A stretch of DNA of 64,000 nt, taken from NCBI RefSeq assembly GCF_010233585.1, contig NZ_CP045997.1:3621779-3685778 (forward strand), given 5' to 3'. Under the pieces are notes generated by a model that saw nothing but the letters and a program-made list of their open reading frames with translations, was not told the origin of the DNA and made no database searches. Origin of the DNA: Spirosoma endbachense. GTDB taxonomy: Bacteria; Bacteroidota; Bacteroidia; Cytophagales; Spirosomataceae. The position numbers and the translations under genes were made by a program. Shown here one piece after another: positions 17,052-25,485 of this stretch (its first letter is position 1; each line of letters begins with the position of its first letter).

Positions 17052-17933
17052 AATCCCGATTTGAGTAAGCGTTAACGAATTGGCAATCCCCATTTGGCTT
17101 GCGGTTTCATAATCATACCCACCCGTCGGGAGTCCGGTCAGCAGGTTGCTACTACCCTCTTGCTGAAGTGTACCTGCGTTGAATGAACCATACTGATAAA
17201 ACTTAACTAAATTACCAGTTCCTGATTGAATGAGACTGGCCCGGTTGTCTCCGCCATACCCCTGTGATTGAACGTAGCCCGTATTGTCATCGCCGTTTTG
17301 TGTAATACTTAATTGGTTGTTATGGCTGAACATGGCCGAAACATTACCCACGTTACCATTGCCTGTCTGAGTTACTGCCAATTGGTTATTACTGCCCCAA
17401 CCTGCTGTAGCAAGGCCCTGGTTATCATCTCCCAATTGAGTGACAGTAGCAGTATTCGAATTGCCCGTAATGAAGAGAGCACTACCATAGTTCCCACTTC
17501 CCGTTTGGGTTAGTGTTGTGTGGTTGTTATTCCCTTCACCACCCCCCGATTCGCCATAGTTGTCGTTACCAGTCTGAGAGATAAACGCTTCATTTCCATT
17601 GCCCAAATAGGCCCCTGCCAGTGCAAAGTTTCTATTGCCTGTAGTGAGAGCCGTAGTATTGTTGCTATTGCCCTCCTGAAAGAAATACGACTGGTTATTA
17701 TCACCGGTAACTGTAATCGAGCCAACATTACTGTTCCCTTTTTGAGTGACCATCTCATCGAACAAACTGTTGCTGTTACCTGACTGGCTTACGGACAAAT
17801 TGTTGCTGATGCCTTGTTGCGTAATCGGAGCGTTATTCCCATTACCTACCTGGCTAAGCGATAAAGTATTCGACTGAGCATGGGCGGCACAGACAGATGC
17901 TGCCGCCCATACATTTAGGATGAGCTTTCTCAT
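16983..17933 (-). CDS. CsgA-like curlin repeat protein 3
   Basis: A 316-residue major curlin-type subunit. The signal peptide ends near VCAAHAQ, and the rest is a chain of roughly 14 repeats of the form Q-x-G-x-x-N (SQVGNGN, TQQGISN, SQSGNSN, TQKGNSN, SQTGNDN, TQLGDDN, TQNGDDN, GQTGNNN), the beta-strand-loop-strand unit that stacks into amyloid. It is twice the size of E. coli CsgA. It ends with a tail shared with the other two copies (LRFGQTGNNNTATVAQTSY). Secretion would use the CsgEFG machinery encoded just downstream. Confidence 0.88.
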   Translation of the reverse strand: MRKLILNVWAAASVCAAHAQSNTLSLSQVGNGNNAPITQQGISNNLSVSQSGNSNSLFDEMVTQKGNSNVGSITVTGDNNQSYFFQEGNSNNTTALTTGNRNFALAGAYLGNGNEAFISQTGNDNYGESGGGEGNNNHTTLTQTGSGNYGSALFITGNSNTATVTQLGDDNQGLATAGWGSNNQLAVTQTGNGNVGNVSAMFSHNNQLSITQNGDDNTGYVQSQGYGGDNRASLIQSGTGNLVKFYQYGSFNAGTLQQEGSSNLLTGLPTGGYDYETASQMGIANSLTLTQIGIGNTLRFGQTGNNNTATVAQTSY

Positions 17934-17995
17934 GATTGATAACGGATTTATGAATGAATAAAATGAATGGTTCGCCTGCCTATGGCTTTCACTAA

Positions 17996-18065
17996 CTTAA
18001 TAAGAAGTCTGTGCTACTGTCGCCGTGTTGTTATTGCCCGTCTGACCAAAGCGGAGGGTATTACC
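17996..18065. repeat. 70-bp direct repeat, csgA2 copy
   Basis: Identical to 16982-17051; it covers the 3' end of csgA2 with its stop codon. See the csgA3 copy for interpretation. Confidence 0.85.
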
Positions 18066-18959
18066 GTCGCCGGTTTGTGTAAGCGAAAATGAGTTCCCAT
18101 ACCCTTGCTGGACGGCACCAAAGTAGCGAATGCGGTAACGAACGTTGGGGTCTCGCTCCAGATCGGACAGTGTGTTGTCGTTTCCTTCCTGCATTACTGA
18201 GGCCGTATTAACGGAACCAGCCTGCGAAAGCTGTGCGTCGTTATTCGAACCGATCTGGCTCATGCTTCCGCGATTATAACTGCCATCGTTAGACGAAATC
18301 AGGCCGATATTGTTATCGCCACTCTGGGCGAGGCTGATCTGATTTCGATCACTACTCGAAGCAGTAGCATACCCTCTATTTCCGTCGCCGGTTTGGCTAA
18401 GGCTGATTTGGTTCCGATCGCTGCTCAACGCATAAGCCGTGCCGGTATTGGCATCACCGGTCTGGCTGATACTGATCAGGTTATGCGTACTGTGGTACGA
18501 TGAATAAGCCTCGCCCGTATTGCCGCTCCCCGTCTGTGTAACCCCAATATGATTGTCATCACTATGGTCGATTGAATAAGCCTGTCCCGTATTACGGTCT
18601 CCAACCTGAGTCAGCGTAACCTGATTGTGATCACTGCGAAATGTTGAGAAGGCAATGCCCAGGTTGTCATTACCCGTTTGCGAAATAGTGGTTTCATTTA
18701 AGTAATGATCGGCTTGAACAAGCGCGTTGTTTCTACTGCCAACAATCGAAATGCCTCCACTGAGATAGTCTCCTGATTGCTCAAAAGATGCGTAGTTGTT
18801 ATCCCCTGCTACTGAAACAGTACCCGTATTTGTTCGCCCCTGCTGGGTCGCCAACGCATTGTTTTCACTCCCCGACTGGCTCAGTGACAAGGTATTTGGC
18901 TGGGCCAGTGCAGCATTCAACGATGCAATTGCCCAGGCTGATAAAATGAGTTTTTTCAT
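17997..18959 (-). CDS. CsgA-like curlin repeat protein 2
   Basis: A 320-residue curlin-type protein. The ATG at 18959 is used because it gives the same leader as csgA1 (MKKLILSAWAIASLNAALAQ); the frame continues 54 bp upstream. About 13 Q-x-G-x-x-N repeats follow. In the middle the repeats alternate with stretches such as SSDRNQISLSQTGDGN and SSDRNQISLAQSGDNN that are nearly identical, showing internal duplication. It shares the final tail and 70 bp of identical DNA with csgA3. The bases just before the ATG (ATCAATC) are conserved in all three curlin genes. Confidence 0.88.
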   Translation of the reverse strand: MKKLILSAWAIASLNAALAQPNTLSLSQSGSENNALATQQGRTNTGTVSVAGDNNYASFEQSGDYLSGGISIVGSRNNALVQADHYLNETTISQTGNDNLGIAFSTFRSDHNQVTLTQVGDRNTGQAYSIDHSDDNHIGVTQTGSGNTGEAYSSYHSTHNLISISQTGDANTGTAYALSSDRNQISLSQTGDGNRGYATASSSDRNQISLAQSGDNNIGLISSNDGSYNRGSMSQIGSNNDAQLSQAGSVNTASVMQEGNDNTLSDLERDPNVRYRIRYFGAVQQGYGNSFSLTQTGDGNTLRFGQTGNNNTATVAQTSY

Positions 18960-19016
18960 GATTGATAAAAAATTGAGCGTGACTGGATATAGAATGGCCT
19001 TGTGTATTCTCACCGT

Positions 19017-19991
19017 TTAATAGGACCGTTGCGTAACTGTAGCTGTATTATTGCTGCCGAACTGCCCAAAACGCAGCACATTACCATCGCCGGTTTGGTT
19101 GAGTAGTAATGAGTTACCCATACCCTGAACCTGCAAAGCACTCGTAGACATTGACTCCAGCCCCGTGAGTACGTTATTGGTGCCCTCCTGTACAATTGTG
19201 GCTATATTCTGTGAGCTTCCCTGCAAAAGCCGGGCTTCATTGCTGGTGCCTGACTGAGTCAGCGTGGCCTGATTTTCATTGCCCTGCTGGTCAATTAAAG
19301 CCTGATTGGCATCGCCGGTTTGCGAAATCGTCGCCTGGTTATAATCACCATTACCCGGATTAGCTCCGCCGGTATGGTTTGTGCGGGCGTTGTTGTTATT
19401 TCCCAGCTGGCTTATTGAAATCTGGTTGTCCGAACTGTACTGGATATTCGCATTACTGAAGTTATCGTTCCCGGTTTGAGTAATCGAGACCTGGTTATTG
19501 TAGCTATCGAATGGAGCGGCCTGCCCATCGTATCCAGATGCTCTGACTGAACTCTGGTTGCGATTTCCAGTCTGTGTGATTGAAACCTGATGATTACCTC
19601 CCCAGCTTGATACCGTACTGGCGCTGTTTCCCTCGCCGTTCTGATAAATACTGAACTGGTTATTATTCGATATAAAGCTGTTGATAGTTGCCGTATTATC
19701 ATTACCCAGTTGCGTCATTGAGACCTGGTTTTCTGCGCTCCAGGTCTGTAGAGATGCCGTATTCCGGTTACCCGTAGTCGAAAGCGTCCCGATATTGCCT
19801 CGCCCGTACTGCGCAAAGGAAACCTGATTATTGTCGCCGGTAGTTGTGATCGTTCCCTGGTTTCCGCTGCCTCCCTGCGAAACCGGAGCGTTGTTTCCAT
19901 CACCCATCTGACTGAGCGATAACGTGTTTGACTGTGCACAAACAGCGCCTACACTAGCTGCTGTCAGTAACGATAAAATGAGCTTTTTCAT
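19017..19991 (-). CDS. CsgA-like curlin repeat protein 1 (first gene of the curli unit)
   Basis: A 324-residue curlin-type subunit starting at the ATG at 19991 (leader MKKLILSLLTAASVGAVCAQ). About 14 Q-x-G-x-x-N units are visible (SQMGDGN, AQYGRGN, TQLGNDN, YQNGEGN, TQTGNRN, SQLGNNN, DQQGNEN, VQEGTNN, GQFGSNN). The C-terminal tail LRFGQFGSNNTATVTQRSY is a diverged form of that in copies 2 and 3. It is the promoter-proximal gene: the conserved curli box lies 42 bp before its start. Having three large paralogues suggests a mixed or phase-specific fibre. Confidence 0.88.
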   Translation of the reverse strand: MKKLILSLLTAASVGAVCAQSNTLSLSQMGDGNNAPVSQGGSGNQGTITTTGDNNQVSFAQYGRGNIGTLSTTGNRNTASLQTWSAENQVSMTQLGNDNTATINSFISNNNQFSIYQNGEGNSASTVSSWGGNHQVSITQTGNRNQSSVRASGYDGQAAPFDSYNNQVSITQTGNDNFSNANIQYSSDNQISISQLGNNNNARTNHTGGANPGNGDYNQATISQTGDANQALIDQQGNENQATLTQSGTSNEARLLQGSSQNIATIVQEGTNNVLTGLESMSTSALQVQGMGNSLLLNQTGDGNVLRFGQFGSNNTATVTQRSY

Positions 19992-20033
19992 GATTGATTT
20001 ATTTAAGGTGAACTGACTATGAGTTTGTCTCAT

Positions 20034-20074
20034 CTGTGTATCGCAGCAGGATGAGTAAGGTTAACAGCGCAGAA
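20034..20074 (-). promoter_or_regulatory. Curli box upstream of csgA1
   Basis: Read on the minus strand, TTCTGCGCTGTTAACCTT is followed by ACTCATCCTGCTGCGATACACAG. It matches the box before csgF over about 40 bp with scattered changes. It ends 42 bp before the csgA1 ATG. No TAnnTTTG box is seen nearby, so an alternative sigma factor or an activator is likely; the sigma gene at 20901 is one candidate by proximity only. Confidence 0.65.
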
Positions 20075-20285
20075 AAAAAAGAAATGAATTGATAACGATC
20101 TCAGGAAAACAGCGATAACTAGACTAGTAGAGGCAGGCGATTGGCCAAATATCTAGTGGCTGTTATAGTGGAGTTAAACCAATTTTAACCACGTTTTCAA
20201 CTATTTGACCGAACAAGCACACCAACAAGTCACTATTTGGCATATTATTGGATAGTATTATTGAGCGAAAGTTCCTATCCGACAA

Positions 20286-20660
20286 ATGAAGCACCAGACC
20301 GTAACTATCTCGAATATCATCCGTACTGCGCTGCAATTAGGAGCTGGCTGCGTGGTAATTGCCTTATTGATAGGGTTATCGCTTCGGTGGCAGGCGTATT
20401 CGACCCAGAACGAAATTGAACGGGAATTATCAAATCAGACTTATCTGGAATTGACCTCGAACTTGCAAAATGTGAACTGTACGTATACTAATCATAGCTG
20501 GCTGGAGCCTTATCTTGAGTGCGAATCGATCCGGTAGGGCAAACTAAAACTGACGTATAACGCGCTCACATTCAACGGCATCCTGGTTCACTATAGCCCT
20601 TTTTACCTCTTTCGGACGGATAGCCTGTTTGATGAGCTCAAGGACAAAAAAATTGACTAA
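20286..20660 (+). pseudogene. Small membrane-protein gene with an in-frame TAG
   Basis: The reading frame starts MKHQTVTISNIIRTALQLGA and runs through one membrane segment (residues about 16-33) to a TAG at 20535-20537 after 83 codons. The same frame then continues without interruption for 40 more codons (GKLKLTYNALTFNGILVHYS and on) to TAA at 20658-20660. The downstream part has protein-like composition, so this looks like a 123-residue type II membrane protein interrupted by a nonsense mutation. Readthrough or a functional short form are alternatives. No relative was recognised. It lies between the curli box and the sigma factor gene. Confidence 0.55.
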
Positions 20661-20900
20661 AGGTCATTGAAAGCGTAGTCGAAACCATTCACTGAAACGC
20701 TTCTGATTGAATTGGCTAGTTGGTCTTTTCGATGGGTTGTGTCATACGATTTTGTGCCGACGATCAATTGGCGTTGTGCTTATTAATATCAGGAAAAGCG
20801 CATGGAAGGCGTACCAGCCTAATACTTAGCTGGTTCATTGCTTTTTGGCGTTCAAATCATTACCTATGCCCTGCCGGTAGTCATTGTAAAGCCGGGCAGT

Positions 20901-21584
20901 ATGACCACGGATACTGATAACCCTTGTCGAAACATTGAACAGGGTAGCCTGGAGTTTTATCAGGCGTTACTGGCCGACTATAAACAGGCCTGGGAGTGCT
21001 TGTATGTGAGCGCCTTCCGTAGTTTCGTGCCCTACGCCCGCCAGCGAAGCGCCATTTCTACGGACGACGCGCTGGACATTCTACAGGAGGGAATGGCGGA
21101 GTTTGCGCTTAAATTGAAAAGTAGGAAATATGTCTTTCAGGGAAGGCCGGTAGCTGCTTATGTATTTACCGTTTGCCGAAATCGATGGGTTAGTTTCCTG
21201 AGAAAAAATCACATTCAGAAGGTCGATATTAAGCAGGACACGGCTACTGAAGAAAGCGATTTGCCGGATGATTCTGAAAGTTCCCGATCTACTTTCAGCT
21301 TGTTAATTCAGAGTGATACGGATCAGGATGGTGAAAACGAAGCCGGATCATCCGATCGCGATGCGATCTGGGAAGATAATGAGGTCGATTGGGAAGCTGT
21401 TGGGCGGGCGTTCTCCGAAGTAAGTGACGATTGTCGGACAATGCTCCATTGTTTTTATGTCGATGAAAAATCACTGAGTGAGTGCGGGGCCCAGATTGGT
21501 TTGCAGGAAAATTCTGCCAAAGTAAAACGATTTCGGTGCGCTCAGCGACTGAAGGCCTTATACATTCAGTATAAACTAGAGTAG
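20901..21584 (+). CDS. RNA polymerase sigma-70 family factor (ECF-like)
   Basis: A 227-residue sigma factor. The start at 20901 is chosen from the N-terminus MTTDTDNPCRNIEQGSLEFY; the frame is open 63 bp further up. Region 2 is seen at about residues 20-100 (DALDILQEGMAEFALKLKSR, then VFTVCRNRWVSFLRKN). An acidic linker rich in Asp, Glu and Ser follows (about 110-160), and region 4 at about 170-225 (SDDCRTMLHCFYVDEKSLSE and the helix-turn-helix IGLQENSAKVKRFRCAQRL). It begins a tight operon with a membrane anti-sigma-like protein (2-bp gap) and a secreted papain-like protease. Its targets are unknown. Confidence 0.82.
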   Translation: MTTDTDNPCRNIEQGSLEFYQALLADYKQAWECLYVSAFRSFVPYARQRSAISTDDALDILQEGMAEFALKLKSRKYVFQGRPVAAYVFTVCRNRWVSFLRKNHIQKVDIKQDTATEESDLPDDSESSRSTFSLLIQSDTDQDGENEAGSSDRDAIWEDNEVDWEAVGRAFSEVSDDCRTMLHCFYVDEKSLSECGAQIGLQENSAKVKRFRCAQRLKALYIQYKLE

Positions 21585-21586
21585 TC

Positions 21587-22405
21587 ATGGAGTTATCTGA
21601 TGAGCTTCTTGAACAAATCGGCGCTTACCTGTCAGGGAAGCTATCGGCCGAGGAAAAGGACCGGTTTGACGATCGGCTGGCAATCGATTCATTGCTTCAG
21701 CAGGAAGTGGCCATTCAGCGGGAACTGAAACAGGGACTATCGTTTCTGGCGCAGAAAGATCGGTTTAAACAAGTGCACGCTGACCTTGATAAGCGTGGCC
21801 TGCTGAGCGAAATACCATCAGTGACCAGTCAACCAAACCGAACAGATTCGCCGATTCCTGATACAAAGTCGACCCCATTTTCCAGGAATCTGGATATTCC
21901 CCGCCGGTCATTTCGCTACGGCTGGGCAAGCTGGGCTATGGCCGCTTCAGTCGTCCTTGTGCTTGGCATCGGTTGGGTGCTTTATCGGAACCAGACTCAA
22001 AAACAGGATGAACTGGCGCAGAATGAGCGGATTTTCAATGATTTCTTTTCGGCTGAGATCAGATCGGCACCGCCCCTTTCGGATGATCCGGATCGGGTAT
22101 CGGCCTCCCCAGACAATGGTCAGGCGGGCGCGGATTCAGTACGGTTGCACGCTCTCGTCGAAAGGTTGCAACGAACTGAATCTCAGCCTGTAATTGACGA
22201 ACTTACCGACCTCTCGGCCAGCAGTCCTGGCCATTGGAGTGCCAGTGCGCAATGGTATCTGGCGCTGGCTTATCTGAAGAATGATCAGCGGACTGAGGCC
22301 CAGGTGCTTTTGCAAAAAATTAGCCAGCTGAACGGTCATCCGTACCAGCAGGAAGCCAGGCGATTGCTTAACCAATTAAGGTCTTCCATACCCCATCGGC
22401 CATGA
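21587..22405 (+). CDS. Membrane anti-sigma-like protein with TPR-like tail
   Basis: A 272-residue single-span membrane protein. Residues 1-55 (IGAYLSGKLSAEEKDRFDDR followed by a helical stretch) resemble the cytoplasmic helical head of Bacteroidota anti-sigma factors. There is no zinc-binding HxxxCxxC. A membrane segment spans about 113-133 (WASWAMAASVVLVLGIGW), and the outer part ends in TPR-like helices (HWSASAQWYLALAYLKNDQR). The order sigma factor then this gene, 2 bp apart, supports an anti-sigma role (inference). Its stop overlaps the next start by 4 bp. Confidence 0.7.
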   Translation: MELSDELLEQIGAYLSGKLSAEEKDRFDDRLAIDSLLQQEVAIQRELKQGLSFLAQKDRFKQVHADLDKRGLLSEIPSVTSQPNRTDSPIPDTKSTPFSRNLDIPRRSFRYGWASWAMAASVVLVLGIGWVLYRNQTQKQDELAQNERIFNDFFSAEIRSAPPLSDDPDRVSASPDNGQAGADSVRLHALVERLQRTESQPVIDELTDLSASSPGHWSASAQWYLALAYLKNDQRTEAQVLLQKISQLNGHPYQQEARRLLNQLRSSIPHRP

Positions 22406-23235
22406 AAATCGGCTGGCTCATCGGTATTCTTATTGCATCGCTGGCTTTTTCGGCATCAGCGCAAACCGATATTACGCCAGGTTTGTTGCTGGATGATGCT
22501 GGGTATGAGCAAGTCCCCTATCAGGAAATTGTAACGAAGGAGAAACTGCCCAGCCGGGTTTCATTTGAGTCATTTTGCCCAGCAGTACAGGCACAGGGAG
22601 CCTATAGTACCTGCACCGGATTTGCGTGTGGTTATTACCTGCGTACGATTCTGGAAGCGAAATCGAGGAAGATAACCGTCCCGGCTGATATTAACAAGCT
22701 GGCCTTTTCGCCGGGTTACCTGTACGAAAAAGCCAAATCTGACCGTGATTATGCCTGTACGGAAGGTGTCTATCTTTCTAAAGTTTTTAGTATCCTGAAA
22801 GAGGTCGGAGTCGTACCGTTCAGGCATTTTCCTTATCCAGCCTGCGGTCAACAAACTGTGCCCGTCGATGCGGTTGCCTCTCGCTATCGAATCCGTGAAT
22901 ACGAACGGCTTTTCAATGTACAGGATGATGAGCCTCAAAAAATTTACAATCTAAAAAAAGCACTGGCTGCGGGTAGTCCGGTGGTGGTTGGTATGGTTGT
23001 TCCAGCTTCCTTTTTCTTTGCGGGGAAAGTATGGGAACCTGCTTCTGGCGACGATCCAAAGGATAAGCGACTCAAAGGGCATGCACTGTGCATAATCGGC
23101 TATGACGACAAACGGCATGGCGGGGCTTTCCGGGTTATAAACAGTTTCGGAAAAGCATGGGCCGATGGCGGTTTCTGCTGGATCAGTTACCATGACATGG
23201 CCCGTTTTACACGCTATGGGTTTAAAATTAGTTAG
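22402..23235 (+). CDS. Papain-like (C1-type) cysteine protease, exported
   Basis: A 277-residue secreted protease of the papain fold. The signal peptide ends near SASAQ. The catalytic set is complete: Gln65 and Cys71 in QGAYSTCTGFACGYY (the same six-residue spacing as papain Gln19/Cys25), His227 in GHALCIIGYDD, and Asn247 in VINSFGKAWADGG. There is no long inhibitory propeptide; only about 40 residues precede the oxyanion Gln. It is translationally coupled to the anti-sigma-like gene by an ATGA overlap, and converges with a caspase operon, their ends only 13 bp apart. Substrate unknown. Confidence 0.85.
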   Translation: MKIGWLIGILIASLAFSASAQTDITPGLLLDDAGYEQVPYQEIVTKEKLPSRVSFESFCPAVQAQGAYSTCTGFACGYYLRTILEAKSRKITVPADINKLAFSPGYLYEKAKSDRDYACTEGVYLSKVFSILKEVGVVPFRHFPYPACGQQTVPVDAVASRYRIREYERLFNVQDDEPQKIYNLKKALAAGSPVVVGMVVPASFFFAGKVWEPASGDDPKDKRLKGHALCIIGYDDKRHGGAFRVINSFGKAWADGGFCWISYHDMARFTRYGFKIS

Positions 23236-23248
23236 CCATCACTCAACT

Positions 23249-24745
23249 TCAACGAAGGCCGCGCGTCGTTATCTGGATTCGATCTTCGGCTACTTCTTTG
23301 CGGTTTTTCGTACAGGTAACGGCCTCGATCATGTTCAGCATTGAACCGACAAAAATGGTGTATCCATTGTCGGTTCTGACATATAACTCCGAATTGGGTT
23401 TCGTTGGCAGCGAACAGAATGCATCTTCGGCAGCGTAAACAAGCAGGTACTCCATACCGAACGGCGCCGAACAGACAAATGGAACATCGGGCGAAATGCG
23501 AACATATTGATTCTCCTGCCCAGGCTTAATTTCGAAATCGTTTTCGAGCAGTGTTTTTGTGCCGTCTGCCAGTAAATACACCAATCGTAAATGACATGGC
23601 CGATTCGCCTTTGCTTCCACAAGTAATTGACTTCCTTCCCAATACTCCACATTTGTCCGGCCCCTATCGGTCCGAATCGCTACGCTCAGTGTTGTTCGTT
23701 CAGACGAGATTTTCTGCTGAATGGTATCCCGTATGGCCACAATCTGTTGATAATTGTCTGGCTTTAGTTTCAGATTCTGCTGGCCAAGCCAGGCCAGCGG
23801 CAGGTCGGTATTGGTCAACTGTTTCAGGACCTGATTGGTATGAGGGTTGTAAAGCTCTGCCACAATCAGCAGATTGTTCAGGTCCTCCTGGTAAGACCCG
23901 CGCACAAGTAGCGATCGTTCAGTATGTTGCGCGGGTGAAAGCACCTCAATTGACGGAATCTTCTGAAGGAGACTACCGAACGTTGCAAAAATCCGATCCG
24001 ACAAAGCGTTGTTCACTCCGCAGCCTTTGTAGGTAAACATCTCCAGTGTGATTTGCTGAGCGTTGGCCGGAAGGTTCTCTTTAAGGTGATTTGCCAGTGA
24101 AGCCAGCACAGTCAGCAGATCCTTCTGTTCGCTTGCAGCCTGTTCGGTATCGGCGGCAGTGGCCGTAAAAGCCGTTGCCGGCCATTTGTCCGTTTTACTA
24201 ATTCCGGCTATTCGAAAATCACGATAAATAGACAACTGGCGGTCAAACACGAACATAACCCGAACCTCGGCCAAATATTGAAACTGGAATGGGCGCCCTT
24301 GTTTATCAGTACCTTGTAGTTGTTTGCTGAGGTACAAATTGATAAACGGCTGCCCATCTTTTGTTTGCTGGATATCGTAGCGGGCCTTACCGAAATCCAT
24401 CGTATTGACAACCGGCTTTCCACCGGCAAAAATGCGACAGTCTTTTACATACTCCTCAATAGTCGTATAGGCATTTGCCGGATTTCTAAACTCATTATAG
24501 ACCAATACTTCCCGGCTTCGGAAGGCGTCTCTCACCAATCCTCTGATGTGATTTTGCAGAGCCTCAAAAGGCTGGTTTGCTTCATAATGTGTCAGAATTT
24601 CCAGATTCGCCAGGTACTTGTCCTTTACCAGTCGGCGGGCATTTTCAGCGATCATTACCCGTTCGCTTTGCGTATACGACTGCGCCCTGACCGGAAATCC
24701 AGCCAGCATAAGGAGTGCAGTTATTGCAGAAAGCACTGGCTTCAT
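23249..24745 (-). CDS. Exported DUF4384-like protein, last gene of the caspase operon
   Basis: A 498-residue exported protein (signal peptide ends near FPVRAQ). The N-terminal half is a mixed domain with a Gln-rich helix and beta strands (FQFQYLAEVRVMFVFDRQLS). The C-terminal part (about 370-480) resembles DUF4384: VEYWEGSQLLVEAKANRPCH, then LRLVYLLADGTKTLLENDFE, and a late PFGMEYLLVYAAED strand. DUF4384 domains often occur beside or fused to secreted caspase-fold proteases, which fits the operon. The middle part (ITLEMFTYKGCGVNNALSDR) may be an adhesion or CsgG-like fold; I cannot decide. Function unknown. Confidence 0.65.
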   Translation of the reverse strand: MKPVLSAITALLMLAGFPVRAQSYTQSERVMIAENARRLVKDKYLANLEILTHYEANQPFEALQNHIRGLVRDAFRSREVLVYNEFRNPANAYTTIEEYVKDCRIFAGGKPVVNTMDFGKARYDIQQTKDGQPFINLYLSKQLQGTDKQGRPFQFQYLAEVRVMFVFDRQLSIYRDFRIAGISKTDKWPATAFTATAADTEQAASEQKDLLTVLASLANHLKENLPANAQQITLEMFTYKGCGVNNALSDRIFATFGSLLQKIPSIEVLSPAQHTERSLLVRGSYQEDLNNLLIVAELYNPHTNQVLKQLTNTDLPLAWLGQQNLKLKPDNYQQIVAIRDTIQQKISSERTTLSVAIRTDRGRTNVEYWEGSQLLVEAKANRPCHLRLVYLLADGTKTLLENDFEIKPGQENQYVRISPDVPFVCSAPFGMEYLLVYAAEDAFCSLPTKPNSELYVRTDNGYTIFVGSMLNMIEAVTCTKNRKEVAEDRIQITTRGLR

Positions 24746-24791
24746 ACAGTTGATTAGTTGATACAGAATTGCGATTACACAACGAGTGGCT

Positions 24792-25427
24792 TCAGGGCAT
24801 CGCCTTTCTGGGTGCTGTTTCAGCTAATCGAACATTACCCAGCAGAACCGTCCAGCGATGTTCTTCATAGAAAGGATCTTTCCGATTGCGCAGGTCTACG
24901 TCCATTTGTTTGGCGGTTTTGGCTTTATAGACAGGCTGACCTTTACGGTTAAAGGCCTGAAACCGCTGAAAGTAAGTAGCCGTTGTGAGATATCCCCGAT
25001 CCGTTTCTGCCCAGTCGCCCAGTAAGGCAAGGTCATAGAAGGTAATGGCTATATCGAAATACTTTTTATCCAGATTCTTTAGTCTGCGTAAATAAATTGC
25101 CAATGGATACTCCCTGGTTATTTTGTTTGAACCAACCTGCATGGTGGCATCGGGCAAAAAAAGCATCAGGGCATTTTCAATAGCCAGCTCACGGATGTTG
25201 TCCTGCTGGTCGGGATCGGCGACTACAGTTAAGTAGCGTTGAAATTCGGACACTTTCTGCCCGGTCAATTGTCGGAAGTCACGCAGTTGTTTATCACTTA
25301 GCTGAGTTTCTACCACAACCTGATGGTCATCGAGCGGCAATGGGCACTCCTGCCCCGATGCATGATCAGGCAGAAAAACGCTGAGTGCCAATGCCAAGCA
25401 ACAAACCACTAACCTATTCATAATCAA
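24792..25427 (-). CDS. Exported hypothetical protein in the caspase operon
   Basis: A 211-residue protein with an N-terminal signal peptide (ends near HASGQ) and no motif I recognise. The mature part is helical, then has strands ending in HRWTVLLGNVRLAET. The layout, with about 100 helical residues followed by YFDIAITFYDLALLG and a Gln/Tyr-rich strand region, loosely resembles the N-terminal half of the next gene, so the two may share a fold. It lies 58 bp after caspase A and 46 bp before the DUF4384-like gene. Confidence 0.6.
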   Translation of the reverse strand: MIMNRLVVCCLALALSVFLPDHASGQECPLPLDDHQVVVETQLSDKQLRDFRQLTGQKVSEFQRYLTVVADPDQQDNIRELAIENALMLFLPDATMQVGSNKITREYPLAIYLRRLKNLDKKYFDIAITFYDLALLGDWAETDRGYLTTATYFQRFQAFNRKGQPVYKAKTAKQMDVDLRNRKDPFYEEHRWTVLLGNVRLAETAPRKAMP

Positions 25428-25485
25428 TTATGTTAAACTACCCCTGACTGCTTTACTGACTATAAAAAAATCATCGATATTCTCA

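Noticed and set aside
16983-20033. Regularly spaced short DNA repeats that look CRISPR-like
   Set aside because: The repeats are in coding frame, imperfect, and encode Q-x-G-x-x-N curlin units; there are no unique spacers and no cas genes.
20720-20917. Short plus-strand reading frame before the sigma factor
   Set aside because: Composition is not protein-like, it overlaps the sigma gene start in another frame, and no start context or relative supports it.
23236-23248. A terminator between the converging protease operons
   Set aside because: Only 13 bp separate the stops; no room for a hairpin and none is seen, so transcripts must overlap or end inside the opposing genes.
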